Positions 19,212 to 29,872 of a DNA stretch of 64,000 bases are shown in pieces. Source of the DNA: Biostraticola tofi (GTDB taxonomy: Bacteria > Pseudomonadota > Gammaproteobacteria > Enterobacterales > Enterobacteriaceae); NCBI RefSeq assembly GCF_004343195.1, contig NZ_SMCR01000002.1, forward strand, positions 548,390-612,389, given 5' to 3'. Numbering within the stretch: the stretch's first letter is position 1; each line of letters starts with the position of its first letter. Position numbers and translations under genes: made by a program. The notes beneath the pieces were generated by a model that was given only the letters and a program-made list of their open reading frames with translations, was not told where the DNA came from and did no database searches.

Positions 19212-21662
19212 GTGGCGTCATTACCGGTCAGTGCCGTAGTAGAGGAATTGCTGGATGCATTGCAGCGCGCGCCCCAAGTGCTGCTGCATGCGCCCACCGG
19301 CGCGGGCAAATCCACCTGGCTGCCGCTGGAAATCCTGCGACGCGCCGGGCTTCCCGGTAAAATAGTCATGCTGGAACCGCGCCGGCTGGCGACTAAAAAC
19401 GTGGCGCTTCGCTTGGCGGCCCAGCTCAGCCAAGCCCCCGGCCAGGCGGTGGGATATCGGATGCGCGCCGAAAGCCGCAGCGGCGCCGAGACCCGCCTGG
19501 AAGTGGTGACCGAAGGTATCCTGACGCGTATGCTGCAGCAAGATCCGGAGCTCGGCGGCGTCTCGCTGGTTATTCTGGATGAATTTCACGAGCGCAGCCT
19601 GCAGGCCGATCTGGCGCTGGCGCTGCTGCTTGATGTGCAGCAGGGGCTGCGGGCTGATCTGAAAATCTTGATCATGTCGGCAACGCTGGACGATCGGCGC
19701 CTGCTCGATCTGTTGCCCGACGCGCCGATTATTCGCTCTGAAGGCCGCAGTTTCCCTGTCGAGCGGGTTTATCATCCGTTGCCTGCGCAGGCAAGACCTG
19801 ACGCAGCCATCGCATCGGCGGTCTGCGCCATGCTGGACCAGCATCAGGGATCACTGCTGCTGTTCCTGCCGGGGGTGGCGGAGATTCATCGGATCCAGGG
19901 GCTGATGGCATCGCGGATCGGCGATGATGTCGATCTTTGTCCGCTTTATGGTGCGCTGTCGCTGGAAGATCAACAGCGGGCGATTCGCCCATCGCCGCCG
20001 GGCCGTCGCAAGGTGGTTCTGGCGACCAATATTGCCGAAACCAGCCTGACCATTGATGGCATCTCACTGGTGGCCGATAGTGGTCTTGAACGGGCGACTG
20101 AATTCGATGCCCGCAGCGGCCTGAGCAGGCTGCAGACCAGGCGCATCAGCCAGGCATCGATGATTCAGCGAGCCGGCCGCGCCGGCCGCCTCAGCGCCGG
20201 CGTCTGCTGGCATCTGTATAGCCAGTCCCATGCGGAGCGCGCGCCGGAACATCATCAGCCGGAAATTTTGCAAAGCGACCTTGGGGGGCTTTACCTGGAA
20301 TTACTGCTGTGGGGATGTCCACAGGTAAGCTCCCTGGCCTGGATTGACTCGCCGCCGGCCCCGGCGCTGGCAGCGGCGATTTCGCTTTTGAAAACATTGA
20401 CCGCTCTGGACGGCGAAGGCCGGCTGACCGCAGCCGGGCGGGCGATGGCTCAATTCGGCTGCGATCCGCGGCTGGCGGCGATGTTGTATTATGCCGGCGA
20501 TAACCGGCAGCATCGCGCCAGTGCTGCTTTGCTGGCGGCCATTCTGGAAGAGCCGCCGCGCAGTGGCTCAACTGATCTGCGCGATCATCTGGCCCAGCCA
20601 TTGCCGCACTGGCAGCGGCGCGCCAGACAACTGGCCGGCCGGTCATCCCCCCGGTCCGATTTGCCGCATACTGACGACGGGGAGTTGCTGCAGACGCTGT
20701 TGGCCCGGGGATTTCGCGACCGGATCGCCCGCCGGCGTGATGCCGATGGCCGTTACCAGTTGGCTTGCGGCCTTGGCGCGGCCCTGTCTGCCGATGAAGC
20801 CTTGGCCGGCATGGAGTGGTTGATTGCCCCCGGGCTGTTGCAGCAGAGCCAGGCGCCAGACGCCCGTATTCGTCTGGCGGTACCGCTGGATATCGATAAA
20901 CTGATAGCGGCGTTTCCCGATTGGCTGACGATAAGCACCACCATGGCATGGGATCGGGAGAAGGGTAGCTTGCGGGTCTTGCGGCGCGAACAGCTGGACA
21001 GGCTGGTCTGGCGCGAGCAGCCCCAGGCCAGGCCGTCGGCCGAGGTGATGCAGCAGGCGCTGCTGAACTGGATAGAAGAGCAGGGGCTGTCGGTGCTCAA
21101 CTGGGATGCCCCGGCGCTCTCGCTTCGCCAGCGTCTGTTGTGCGCCCGGGACTGGTTGCCCGAAGACCCGTGGCCGGCGGTGGATGATGCCGCTTTGCTG
21201 GCGGCGTTGCCGCGCTGGCTGATGCCCTGGCTTGACGGGGTGCATGATGTGCGCGGACTTAAAAATGTCAATATCAGCCAGGCGCTGGCAGGGCTGCTGG
21301 ACTGGTCTTCACGTCAACGGCTGGATAGTGAGCTGCCAAGCCACTACACTGTGCCCACCGGCAGTCGATTGCCGATACGCTACCAGCATGGCCAGCCGCC
21401 GGTACTGGCGGTCAGGATGCAGGAGATGTTCGGTGAAAAGCAGAGTCCTTCAGTGGCGCAGGGGCGCGTAGCCCTGGTGCTGGAGCTGCTCTCGCCCGCT
21501 CAGCATCCGCTGCAGATAACCGGCGATCTGGCCGGTTTCTGGCAGGGAGCCTATCGGCAGGTGCAAAAAGAAATGAAAGGACGTTATCCCAAGCATGCCT
21601 GGCCGGATAACCCGGCGGAGGCATTGCCCACCCGCCGGACCAAAAAGTATCTGCAGCGCTAA
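19212..21662 (+). CDS. hrpB: ATP-dependent helicase HrpB
   Basis: A DEAH-box helicase of unknown target. The 816 residues show motif I APTGAGKST, motif II DEFH, motif III MSATL, and motif VI QRAGRAGR, then the HA2/HrpB C-terminal domain ending in RYPKHAWPDNP. The start is a GTG with GGAG 5 nt upstream, and the encoded VASLPVSAVVEELL matches the E. coli N-terminus. The frame remains open far upstream (to 18528), but that stretch runs antisense through thpR and is not coding. Confidence 0.95.
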   Translation: MASLPVSAVVEELLDALQRAPQVLLHAPTGAGKSTWLPLEILRRAGLPGKIVMLEPRRLATKNVALRLAAQLSQAPGQAVGYRMRAESRSGAETRLEVVTEGILTRMLQQDPELGGVSLVILDEFHERSLQADLALALLLDVQQGLRADLKILIMSATLDDRRLLDLLPDAPIIRSEGRSFPVERVYHPLPAQARPDAAIASAVCAMLDQHQGSLLLFLPGVAEIHRIQGLMASRIGDDVDLCPLYGALSLEDQQRAIRPSPPGRRKVVLATNIAETSLTIDGISLVADSGLERATEFDARSGLSRLQTRRISQASMIQRAGRAGRLSAGVCWHLYSQSHAERAPEHHQPEILQSDLGGLYLELLLWGCPQVSSLAWIDSPPAPALAAAISLLKTLTALDGEGRLTAAGRAMAQFGCDPRLAAMLYYAGDNRQHRASAALLAAILEEPPRSGSTDLRDHLAQPLPHWQRRARQLAGRSSPRSDLPHTDDGELLQTLLARGFRDRIARRRDADGRYQLACGLGAALSADEALAGMEWLIAPGLLQQSQAPDARIRLAVPLDIDKLIAAFPDWLTISTTMAWDREKGSLRVLRREQLDRLVWREQPQARPSAEVMQQALLNWIEEQGLSVLNWDAPALSLRQRLLCARDWLPEDPWPAVDDAALLAALPRWLMPWLDGVHDVRGLKNVNISQALAGLLDWSSRQRLDSELPSHYTVPTGSRLPIRYQHGQPPVLAVRMQEMFGEKQSPSVAQGRVALVLELLSPAQHPLQITGDLAGFWQGAYRQVQKEMKGRYPKHAWPDNPAEALPTRRTKKYLQR

Positions 21663-21745
21663 TTTAAGAGGTTTCCTGTTCCGACGTTTTCGGCAGGGGA
21701 CCAGAGTGGACGGCGCAGCCGTCAGCAGTATGGAGAATCACAACG

Positions 21746-24292
21746 ATGTCTGGGGATGACCGCGAACCTATCGGACGTCATGGAAAACCGCCGGCCCGTA
21801 AACCGACCCGCAAGCCATTCTTTGGGCGTAAAAGGCAGGATGACTATGACCGCAATAATCACGATTTTCAGGATGATGATGACTATGTTCATGAGGAGAA
21901 AGCCGTAGTGCCACGTCAAAAAGGAAGCGCTCGCCCGCCGCGCAAGCGCCGTCGCCTATTGGGACTGATAATCAAAGTGTTTGTGGTGCTGGTCATTTTG
22001 CTGGTGATCTACGGCTTTTACCTGGATGCCCAGGTGCGCAGCCGCATCGACGGCAAGGTATGGCAGCTGCCGGCGGCGGTATATGGCCGGATGGTCAACC
22101 TCGAACCCGGTATGGCCTACAGTCAAAGCGAAATGGTCAATTTGCTGGAGGGCATGCAGTACCGTCAGGTCACCCGCATTACCCGTCCGGGCGAGTTTAC
22201 CGTTAAAGCCAATAGCATAGAGATGTTGCGCCGGCCATTCGATTTCCCGGATGGCAAAGAAGGGCAGATCCATGCCCGGCTGCTGTTCGAAAAAGATCGC
22301 TTGATGCAGATCCAGAATCAGGAAAATCAGCGCAGTTTCGGTTTCTTCCGGCTGGATCCGCGACTGATTACCATGCTTCAGTCGCCCAAAGGCGAACAGC
22401 GGCTGTTTGTCCCGCGCGCCGGCTTCCCGGATCTGCTGGTGGATACGCTGATTGCCACCGAAGACCGCCATTTTTACCAGCATGACGGTATCAGCGTCAT
22501 GTCTATCGGGCGCGCATTCCTGGCCAATGTCACCGCGGGCCGCGCGGTTCAGGGCGGCAGTACGCTGACCCAGCAGCTGGTCAAGAACCTGTTCCTGACC
22601 AATGAACGCTCGCTGTGGCGCAAAATCAACGAAGCGTATATGGCGATCATCCTTGATTATCGCTACAGCAAAGATCGGATCCTTGAGCTTTACCTGAACG
22701 AGGTGTACCTGGGCCAGAGCGGCAGCGATCAGATCCGCGGTTTCCCGCTGGCCAGCCTCTATTACTTTGGTCGTCCGGTGGATGAACTCAGCCTGGATCA
22801 GCAGGCGATGCTGGTCGGCATGGTGAAAGGGGCTTCGCTCTATAACCCATGGCGCAATCCCAAACTTGCTTTGGAGCGTCGTAACCTGGTGCTGAAATTA
22901 CTCCAGAACCAGCAAGTTATCGATACCGAACTTTATAATATGCTCAGCGCTCGTCCGCTCGGGGTGCAGCCCCGCGGCGGGGTGATTACGCCGCAGCCGG
23001 CGTTCATGCAGATGGTGCGCCAGGAATTGCAGGATAAGCTGGGCGATAAGGTTAACGATTTGTCCGGGGTGAAAATTTTCACCACGCTGGATCCGGTTTC
23101 CCAGGACGCCGCTGAACGCTCAGTCGAAGTCGGGGTGCCGGCACTGCGGGCCGGGCGCGGCGTGAACGATCTGGAAACCGCCATGGTTGTGGTTGATCGC
23201 TTCAGTGGCGAAGTGCGGGCGATGGTCGGCGGTTCCCAGCCACAGTTCGCCGGCTTCAACCGCGCCATCCAGGCGCGTCGCCCGGTCGGCTCGCTGGCTA
23301 AGCCGCCGACCTATCTGACCGCCTTAAGTGAACCTGACCGTTATCGCCTGAATACCTGGATTGCCGATGAGCCGATTTCACTCAAGCAGCCCAACGGCTC
23401 TGACTGGATGCCGAAAAACTATGATCGCCAGTTCCGCGGCAAAGTGATGCTGGTGGATGCCCTGGCGCAATCGCTTAACGTGCCGACGGTCAATTTGGGC
23501 ATGTCGGTCGGCCTCGACAACATCACCAAGACACTGCTTAACCTGGGTATTCCCAATGAGGTGATTCATCCGATGCCTTCGATGCTGCTGGGCGCTATCA
23601 GCCTTACGCCGATGGAAGTGGCGCAGGAGTATCAGACTATCGCCGGAGGGGGTAACCGGGCGACGCTGTCGGCGGTGCGGTCGGTGATCAGTGAAGACGG
23701 CCAGGTGCTGTACCAGAGCTTCCCTCAGGCTGAACGCGTGGTACCCGCCCAGGCGGCTTATTTGACGCTATACAGCATGCAGCAGGGTGTGGCGCGCGGC
23801 ACGTCCCGCTCCCTGTCAGTCAAGTTTCCTTCCTATCACCTGGCGGCCAAAACCGGCACTACCAATGATTTGCGCGACAGCTGGTTCGCCGGCGTCGATG
23901 GTAAAGAAGTGGCGGTGGTGTGGGTTGGACGCGATAACTATGGTCCGGCTAAACTGACCGGCGCCAATGGTGCGCTAACGCTTTACCGCCGCTATCTGGA
24001 AAACCAGACGCCGTTAGCCCTGGACTTGGTTCCGCCTGAAGGTATCAATCAGATGACTATCGACTATGCAGGTAATTTTATCTGCAACGGCGGCAGTAGT
24101 CTGCGAACTATTCCGGTATGGACCGAGGACCCTCAGTCCCTTTGCCAGGCCAGTGAAGTGATTCCGACCCCAGAGGCGAATCCCTTCGAGTCCCAGGGCC
24201 AGCAGCCTGCCGGTCAGCAGCCGCCGCCCAAGGAAGAGGAAGAGGATGGCAAAGGCGTTGCCGGCTGGATCAAGGACATGTTCGGTAAGTAA
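21746..24292 (+). CDS. mrcB: Penicillin-binding protein 1B
   Basis: This bifunctional murein synthase polymerises and crosslinks peptidoglycan. The 848 residues comprise a charged cytoplasmic tail (Arg/Lys/Asp-rich, 1-70), one membrane anchor (about 72-92), the UB2H domain, a GT51 glycosyltransferase (ATEDRHFYQHDG, catalytic Glu239) and a transpeptidase (SLAK, Ser516; KTGT further on). The C-terminus is Gln/Pro/Glu-rich and ends VAGWIKDMFGK, as in E. coli. A strong terminator follows immediately. Confidence 0.97.
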   Translation: MSGDDREPIGRHGKPPARKPTRKPFFGRKRQDDYDRNNHDFQDDDDYVHEEKAVVPRQKGSARPPRKRRRLLGLIIKVFVVLVILLVIYGFYLDAQVRSRIDGKVWQLPAAVYGRMVNLEPGMAYSQSEMVNLLEGMQYRQVTRITRPGEFTVKANSIEMLRRPFDFPDGKEGQIHARLLFEKDRLMQIQNQENQRSFGFFRLDPRLITMLQSPKGEQRLFVPRAGFPDLLVDTLIATEDRHFYQHDGISVMSIGRAFLANVTAGRAVQGGSTLTQQLVKNLFLTNERSLWRKINEAYMAIILDYRYSKDRILELYLNEVYLGQSGSDQIRGFPLASLYYFGRPVDELSLDQQAMLVGMVKGASLYNPWRNPKLALERRNLVLKLLQNQQVIDTELYNMLSARPLGVQPRGGVITPQPAFMQMVRQELQDKLGDKVNDLSGVKIFTTLDPVSQDAAERSVEVGVPALRAGRGVNDLETAMVVVDRFSGEVRAMVGGSQPQFAGFNRAIQARRPVGSLAKPPTYLTALSEPDRYRLNTWIADEPISLKQPNGSDWMPKNYDRQFRGKVMLVDALAQSLNVPTVNLGMSVGLDNITKTLLNLGIPNEVIHPMPSMLLGAISLTPMEVAQEYQTIAGGGNRATLSAVRSVISEDGQVLYQSFPQAERVVPAQAAYLTLYSMQQGVARGTSRSLSVKFPSYHLAAKTGTTNDLRDSWFAGVDGKEVAVVWVGRDNYGPAKLTGANGALTLYRRYLENQTPLALDLVPPEGINQMTIDYAGNFICNGGSSLRTIPVWTEDPQSLCQASEVIPTPEANPFESQGQQPAGQQPPPKEEEEDGKGVAGWIKDMFGK

Positions 24293-24296
24293 TTCA

Positions 24297-24323
24297 ACGG
24301 CCCCGTTAATCGGGGCCGTTTTT
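24297..24323 (+). terminator. mrcB terminator
   Basis: A perfect 9-bp stem ACGGCCCCG/CGGGGCCGT with a TTAAT loop is followed by TTTTCCTC. It separates mrcB from the fhu operon. Confidence 0.88.
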
Positions 24324-24365
24324 CCTCTTGCAGTCACTCTTCCATTACGCCTATCATTGTCGTTT

Positions 24366-24384
24366 TGAATAATTATCATTTACT
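24366..24384 (+). promoter_or_regulatory. Candidate Fur box upstream of fhuC
   Basis: TGAATAATTATCATTTAC resembles the Fur consensus built from GATAAT and ATTATC elements, with a strong AATTATCATT core. It lies about 105 bp before the fhuC start, where iron repression is expected. This is a pattern match only. Confidence 0.5.
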
Positions 24385-24488
24385 TAATTCGGAAAACTTC
24401 AGCGGCTTTCAGGCCAGATCTGCGTCAGCATCAGTCGATCCGCTCTGATACCTGCGCCTGAACAGACCGGCGGAAGATCCTTTGACTT

Positions 24489-25286
24489 ATGCATGATTCA
24501 ACATCACTTCAGACGGCTACCTTCTCGCTGAAAGAGGTCAGTTTCGCGGTACCCGGCCGGGTGCTGCTGCATCCGCTAACTTTTGATTTTCCCGCCGGTA
24601 AGGTCTGCGGGCTGATTGGCCATAATGGCTCAGGCAAATCAACGTTGCTGAAGATTCTCGGCCGCCAGCAGGACGCCAGCAGCGGTGCGGCATTACTCAA
24701 TAACAAACCGACCGGAGAATGGGACAGCAAGGCCTTTGCCCGTCAGGTGGCCTATCTGCCCCAGCAATTGCCGGCGGCCGAAGGCATGACGGTGCGCGAA
24801 CTGGTCGCCCTGGGCCGCTATCCCTGGCACGGCGCCTTGGGCCGCTTCACTCCGGCCGATAGACAGCAGGTAGAGGATGCCATCGACCTGGTTGGGTTGC
24901 GTCCTTTCGCCCAACGGCTGGTGGACAGCCTGTCCGGTGGCGAGCGTCAGCGTGCCTGGCTGGCGATGACCGTCGCCCAGGACAGCCGCTGCCTGCTGCT
25001 GGATGAGCCCACCTCGGCGCTGGATATCGCTCATCAGGTCGATGTATTGGCGCTTATCAAACGCATGAGTCGGGAACGCAGCCTGACGGTGATTGCCGTG
25101 CTGCACGATATCAATATGGCCGCGCGTTATTGTGACAGTCTGGCGGCGCTACGTCAGGGGAAAATCATTGCCAGCGGCAGCCCGGATCAGTTAATGCAGA
25201 GTGAGGTGCTAGAGCAAATCTACGGTATCCCGATGGGGACTCTGCCGCACCCGAGCGGCGGCGCACCGGTGAGCTTTGTCTACTGA
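24489..25286 (+). CDS. fhuC: Ferrichrome ABC transporter ATPase
   Basis: ATPase of the hydroxamate-siderophore importer. The 265 residues include Walker A GHNGSGKST, signature LSGGERQR, Walker B CLLLDEPTSALD and the H-loop AVLHDINMAA. It matches E. coli FhuC along its whole length. It is the first gene of fhuCDB; the receptor gene fhuA that precedes it in E. coli is missing from the 197-bp gap after mrcB. Its TGA overlaps the fhuD ATG by one base. Confidence 0.97.
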   Translation: MHDSTSLQTATFSLKEVSFAVPGRVLLHPLTFDFPAGKVCGLIGHNGSGKSTLLKILGRQQDASSGAALLNNKPTGEWDSKAFARQVAYLPQQLPAAEGMTVRELVALGRYPWHGALGRFTPADRQQVEDAIDLVGLRPFAQRLVDSLSGGERQRAWLAMTVAQDSRCLLLDEPTSALDIAHQVDVLALIKRMSRERSLTVIAVLHDINMAARYCDSLAALRQGKIIASGSPDQLMQSEVLEQIYGIPMGTLPHPSGGAPVSFVY

Positions 25287-26191
25287 TGAATTTACCTTTC
25301 TTGCCACCTGACCTGGTTCGCCGCCGCCTGCTGACGGCGCTGGCGCTGTCACCGCTGATGCTGGGCCTGGGCAGCCGCCAGGCGTCGGCACAGAGCGCTT
25401 ACCAGCGGATTATTGCCCTGGAATGGCTGCCGGTAGAACTGCTGTATGCGCTGGGCGTAACGCCGTTGGCGGTTGCCGAGCAGGTTGACTACCGGATATG
25501 GGTGCAGCAACCGGCGCTGTCGGCGGATATTCTCGACGTGGGTAAACGTACCGAACCTAATCTGGAACTGATTACGTCCCTCAAACCTGACCTGATTCTG
25601 TACTCCCAAGGTTATGGCCCGCGTCCGGCGGTCCTGTCGTCGATTGCCCCCGCCATGAGTTTTTCGTTTTCCAGTGATAAAGGAAAACCGCTGGATATGG
25701 CACGCCTATCGCTGGCTTCGCTGGCTCAAAAATTGGGTATTCCTGACGCAGCCGGTCATCATCTGGCCGATTTTGACCGGCAGATGGATGCGCTGGTGCC
25801 GGCTTTGGCCTCTTATCGTCGTCAGCCGCTGCTGATGTTTTCCCTGTTGGACGATAGGCATGTGCTGCTGCTGGGCAATAACAGCCTGTTCCAGCAGGTG
25901 CTGGATAAACTGGCTATCGACAATGTCTGGCAGGGAGAAACCAATTTCTGGGGGTCGGCAATTGTCGGCATCGAGCGGCTGGTCACGCTGCCATCCTGCC
26001 GCGCGATTTATTTTCAACATGATGATCGCCAGCGGCTTGAGCGGGTATCCCGCACGCCTTTATGGCAGGCAATGCCGTTCATCAGAGAAAACAGCTTCCA
26101 GCAGGCGCCGGCGGTCTGGCTTTACGGCGCCACGTTTGCGGCGCTGCGTTTTGCCCGGGTGCTGGAACAACTGGAAGGGCGCTGGTCATGA
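25286..26191 (+). CDS. fhuD: Ferrichrome-binding periplasmic protein
   Basis: Periplasmic binding protein that delivers Fe(III)-hydroxamates to FhuB. The 301 residues start with a twin-arginine type signal (RRRLLTALALSPLM, cleavage likely after residue 35), followed by a class III binding-protein fold starting YQRIIALEWLPVELLYALGV. Translationally coupled to fhuC (TGATG) and to fhuB (ATGA). Confidence 0.96.
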   Translation: MNLPFLPPDLVRRRLLTALALSPLMLGLGSRQASAQSAYQRIIALEWLPVELLYALGVTPLAVAEQVDYRIWVQQPALSADILDVGKRTEPNLELITSLKPDLILYSQGYGPRPAVLSSIAPAMSFSFSSDKGKPLDMARLSLASLAQKLGIPDAAGHHLADFDRQMDALVPALASYRRQPLLMFSLLDDRHVLLLGNNSLFQQVLDKLAIDNVWQGETNFWGSAIVGIERLVTLPSCRAIYFQHDDRQRLERVSRTPLWQAMPFIRENSFQQAPAVWLYGATFAALRFARVLEQLEGRWS

Positions 26192-28233
26192 GTGTGAATC
26201 TATCCCATCAATCCGGCGCTAAGACGGCCGGCTCGATGCCGTTAAAAACCCCCTCCAGAGCGCTGCCGGTGACGATGCTTACACTACTGTTGCTGGCCGC
26301 CCTGGCTCTGAGCGGCTATAACGCCGGCCAGGTGCTGCCGGCCGAACGCTGGCTGGACGCCATCAGCCAGCCGCCCGGGACCGATGTCGGCAGGATTCTG
26401 TTTTACTACAGTCTGCTGCCGCGCATGGCGGTCGCAATCCTGATTGGCGCAGGTCTGGGGCTGGTGGGGGTGCTGTTTCAGCAAGTACTGCGTAATCCTC
26501 TTGCCGAACCGGCGACGCTTGGCGTGGCTACCGGCGCCCAGCTTGGGGTGACGGTGGTCACTTTAGGCATGCTGCCGGGGGGCGAAATCAGTCAGCAGAT
26601 GGCCGCCATGGCGGGCGCCATTATTGTCAGCCTGCTGGTGTTTGGTATTGCCTGGGGGCGGCGTATGTCGCCGGTGACGCTCATTCTGGCCGGGTTGGTA
26701 TTAAGCCTGTACGGCAGTGCGGTCAATAACCTGCTGACGCTATTCCATTACCAGCAGTTGGAAAATCTGTTCCTGTGGAGCAGCGGCGCCCTGAATCAGC
26801 AGGACTGGCAAACGGTAGGTTTCCTGCTGCCCAGACTCGGCATTGCCCTGCTGCTGGCGCTGTTGCTGGTGCGCCCGATGATCCTGCTGGGCGTAGACGA
26901 TGGGGTGGCGCGGAACCTGGGGCTGGGGCTGAATGTGGCGCGTCTGGCGGCCTTGGCGCTGGCGATTGTGTTGAGCGCGCAACTGGTCAATGCGGTGGGC
27001 ATCGTCGGGTTTATCGGCCTGTTCTCGCCGCTGATTGCCAAACTACTGGGGGCCCGGCGGCTGATACACCGGTTGTTGCTGGCGCCGCTTATCGGCGCAC
27101 TGTTGCTGTGGTTTGCCGACCAGGCTCTGGTGTGGCTGGCCGGTGTGTGGCGTGAAGTGCCCACCGGCGCGGCGACTGCGGTGATTGGCGCACCACTGCT
27201 GCTGTGGCTGTTGCCGCGATTACGCCATAGCGTCGCCCCCGCTACGGCGGTGAGCCCTGCCGCCGCTGAGGGCAGTTCCCGATCGCAATGGTCGCTGCTG
27301 TGGATGGCCGCCGGTCTGATACTGCTTATTGCAGTGGTGATGACTGCCCTGATGCTGGGACGTAATGGCTATGGCTGGCATTGGGCCGGCGGCAGTGAAT
27401 TGAGGGGCTTGCTTCCCTGGCGCTGGCCGCGCATTCTGGCGGCCCTGAGCTCAGGCGTGATGCTGGCGATTGCCGGTACTTTGATCCAAAGGCTTACCGC
27501 CAACCCGATGGGCAGCCCGGAAGTGCTGGGTATTAGCGCCGGTGCCTCCGCCGGCATTGTGCTGATGCTGTTCCTGGTGCCTGGAGATGCCTTTGCCTGG
27601 CTGTTGCCGGCAGGCAGCCTGGGTGCGGCTATTACTCTTGGCCTGATTATTCTGGTGTCGGGACAGCGGCATTTCTCGGCCCAGCGCATGTTGTTGGCCG
27701 GCATTGCACTCAGTACGCTGTTTACCACGCTGATTACCCTGCTGATGATAAGTGGTGATCCGCGCCTGGGCAGCCTGCTGACCTGGATTTCCGGATCGAC
27801 CTATGGCATCCAGGCGCCGCAGGCGGTGTTGACCGCGGTGCTGGCGCTGGTATTGATGCTGGCGGTGCCGCTGTGCCGGCGCTGGCTGACCCTACTGCCG
27901 CTCGGGGGGGCTGCCGCCCGTTCGCTGGGTCTGGGGCTGACCTTCTCCCGTCTGACCATGCTGCTGCTGGCGGCAGTGCTAACCGCCGGAGCGACGCTGG
28001 CGGTCGGACCGCTGAGCTTCGTCGGCCTGATGGCGCCGCATATGGCGCGAATGCTGGGCATGCACAAGCCGATACCACAGATGCTGCTGGCGGCGATGAT
28101 CGGCGGGGTACTGATGGTGTTCGCCGACTGGTGCGGCAGAATGATTATGTTCCCTGACCAGATACCGGCGGGCTTGCTGGCGACATTTATCGGTGCGCCG
28201 TATTTTATCTATCTGCTGCGTCGGCAGTCCTGA
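26188..28233 (+). CDS. fhuB: Ferrichrome ABC transporter permease (fused halves)
   Basis: Inner-membrane permease of the ferrichrome importer. At 681 residues it is a tandem fusion of two FecCD-type permeases, as in E. coli (660): each half has about ten membrane segments. The coupling glycine regions are visible as VGIVGFIGLFSPLIAK in half one and VGPLSFVGLMAPHMARML in half two. The start at 26188 overlaps the fhuD stop by 4 nt; the frame is open further upstream inside fhuD, but that part is out-of-frame shadow. A possible hairpin (28244-28279) lies between fhuB and the convergent hemL. Confidence 0.96.
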   Translation: MSVNLSHQSGAKTAGSMPLKTPSRALPVTMLTLLLLAALALSGYNAGQVLPAERWLDAISQPPGTDVGRILFYYSLLPRMAVAILIGAGLGLVGVLFQQVLRNPLAEPATLGVATGAQLGVTVVTLGMLPGGEISQQMAAMAGAIIVSLLVFGIAWGRRMSPVTLILAGLVLSLYGSAVNNLLTLFHYQQLENLFLWSSGALNQQDWQTVGFLLPRLGIALLLALLLVRPMILLGVDDGVARNLGLGLNVARLAALALAIVLSAQLVNAVGIVGFIGLFSPLIAKLLGARRLIHRLLLAPLIGALLLWFADQALVWLAGVWREVPTGAATAVIGAPLLLWLLPRLRHSVAPATAVSPAAAEGSSRSQWSLLWMAAGLILLIAVVMTALMLGRNGYGWHWAGGSELRGLLPWRWPRILAALSSGVMLAIAGTLIQRLTANPMGSPEVLGISAGASAGIVLMLFLVPGDAFAWLLPAGSLGAAITLGLIILVSGQRHFSAQRMLLAGIALSTLFTTLITLLMISGDPRLGSLLTWISGSTYGIQAPQAVLTAVLALVLMLAVPLCRRWLTLLPLGGAAARSLGLGLTFSRLTMLLLAAVLTAGATLAVGPLSFVGLMAPHMARMLGMHKPIPQMLLAAMIGGVLMVFADWCGRMIMFPDQIPAGLLATFIGAPYFIYLLRRQS

Positions 28234-28313
28234 ATCTGCTGAACGCCCCCTAAAGCCGGTCGGCAGATAATCGGGGGCGGCGTCAATCAGCGACTGTGCC
28301 GCCAGTGATAACT

Positions 28314-29603
28314 TTATGCGTGCTGCAGTGCAGCGAAGCTGCGGCTGGCGGCGGCCACGGTATGGTCGATATCTTCTTCAGTGTGCGCCAGCGACATAAA
28401 GCCGGCTTCAAACGCCGAGGGCGCTAAATAAATCCCTTCCGCCAGCATCAGGTGGAAGAAGGTTTTGAAGCGCTCGACGTCGCAGGACATGACATCTTGA
28501 TAGCAGGTAATGGTCGGTGAATCGGTAAAGAAAATTCCGAACATGCCGCCCACATGGTTCACCACCAACGGGATGCCCTGCTGCTCTGCGGCTGACAGCA
28601 GCCCCTCGGCCAGACGGTCGGTTAACGCCGTCAGTCGAGCATGTACTCCCGGACGGGCCACTTCGGTCAGGCAGGCGAAGCCGGCCGCCATGGCGATCGG
28701 GTTACCCGAAAGCGTACCGGCCTGATAAACCGGCCCGGTGGGGGCCAGGGCCGCCATCACTTCACGACGTCCGCCAAACGCGCCAACCGGCATGCCGCCA
28801 CCGATGATTTTTCCCAGGCAGGTCAGGTCCGGCGTTACGCCATAATAGGCCTGCGCGCCGGCCAGGGCCACGCGAAAGCCGGTCATCACTTCATCAATGA
28901 TAAGCAGAGCGCCGAACTCATCGCACAGCTTACGCAGTCCGGGCAGGAATTCCGGCAGCGGCGGCACGCAGTTCATATTGCCGGCTACCGGTTCAACAAT
29001 AATAGCGGCGATGTCGGCCGGATATTGTTCAAACGCCTGACCGACGCTGGTCAGATCGTTATAGGTGCAAGTCAGCGTATGGCGGGCATAATCGGCCGGT
29101 ACGCCGGGTGAGCTGGGTTGCCCGAGGGTAAGCGCGCCCGATCCGGCTTTCACCAGCAGCCCATCGGCATGGCCGTGGTAGCAGCCTTCGAATTTAATGA
29201 TTTTGTCCCGGCCGGTATAACCTCGGGCCAAGCGGATAGCGCTCATAGTGGCTTCGGTGCCGGAGTTGACCATCCGTACCATGTCCATGGAAGGCACCAG
29301 ACGGGTGACCAATTCGGCCATGTCCACTTCTTTGGCGGTGGGCGCGCCAAAACTCAGGCCTCGCCCCGCCGCCTCGATAACAGCTTCACGTACCACCGGA
29401 TTGTTATGCCCCAGCACCATCGGCCCCCATGAACCGACATAATCAATATAGCCCTGGCCATCGGCATCATACAGGCGGGCACCGTCCGCCCGTTCGATAA
29501 ACAGCGGCGTACCGCCGACACCGCTAAAGGCGCGCACCGGCGAATTGACGCCGCCGGGGATAACTTCACGCGCTTTGGCGTACAGACTTTCGGAATGACT
29601 CAT
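28314..29603 (-). CDS. hemL: Glutamate-1-semialdehyde 2,1-aminomutase
   Basis: HemL is a PLP enzyme making 5-aminolevulinate for haem and sirohaem. The 429 residues match the family; the PLP lysine lies in [17 protein letters not shown]. The start at 29603 ([23 protein letters not shown]) matches E. coli; the open frame upstream to 29672 is not conserved. The clcA gene found between hemL and erpA in E. coli is absent. Confidence 0.97.
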   Translation of the reverse strand: MSHSESLYAKAREVIPGGVNSPVRAFSGVGGTPLFIERADGARLYDADGQGYIDYVGSWGPMVLGHNNPVVREAVIEAAGRGLSFGAPTAKEVDMAELVTRLVPSMDMVRMVNSGTEATMSAIRLARGYTGRDKIIKFEGCYHGHADGLLVKAGSGALTLGQPSSPGVPADYARHTLTCTYNDLTSVGQAFEQYPADIAAIIVEPVAGNMNCVPPLPEFLPGLRKLCDEFGALLIIDEVMTGFRVALAGAQAYYGVTPDLTCLGKIIGGGMPVGAFGGRREVMAALAPTGPVYQAGTLSGNPIAMAAGFACLTEVARPGVHARLTALTDRLAEGLLSAAEQQGIPLVVNHVGGMFGIFFTDSPTITCYQDVMSCDVERFKTFFHLMLAEGIYLAPSAFEAGFMSLAHTEEDIDHTVAAASRSFAALQHA

Positions 29604-29872
29604 TACAGGGCTCCTGGCTGAAAACAACAATGCTGATGAGTCTAGTGTAATAAACTGACCGGCAATAAGCACTGTTTGTTAGCCGATTGGCGCCGGCGTC
29701 ATCGCCTGCCGGCCGGTGGGGAAATGACAAAAGATGCGGAAAGAACAGCACGCGTCGGCAAAAAAGCCTGGCGTAATGAGCAATACTTGAACGTAGCCGG
29801 TTGGTGGGGGATAATACTACTCTCTATCAGGTGATGTTTTCCGGTCCTGATAATCATGGTTGGAGTACTTAG

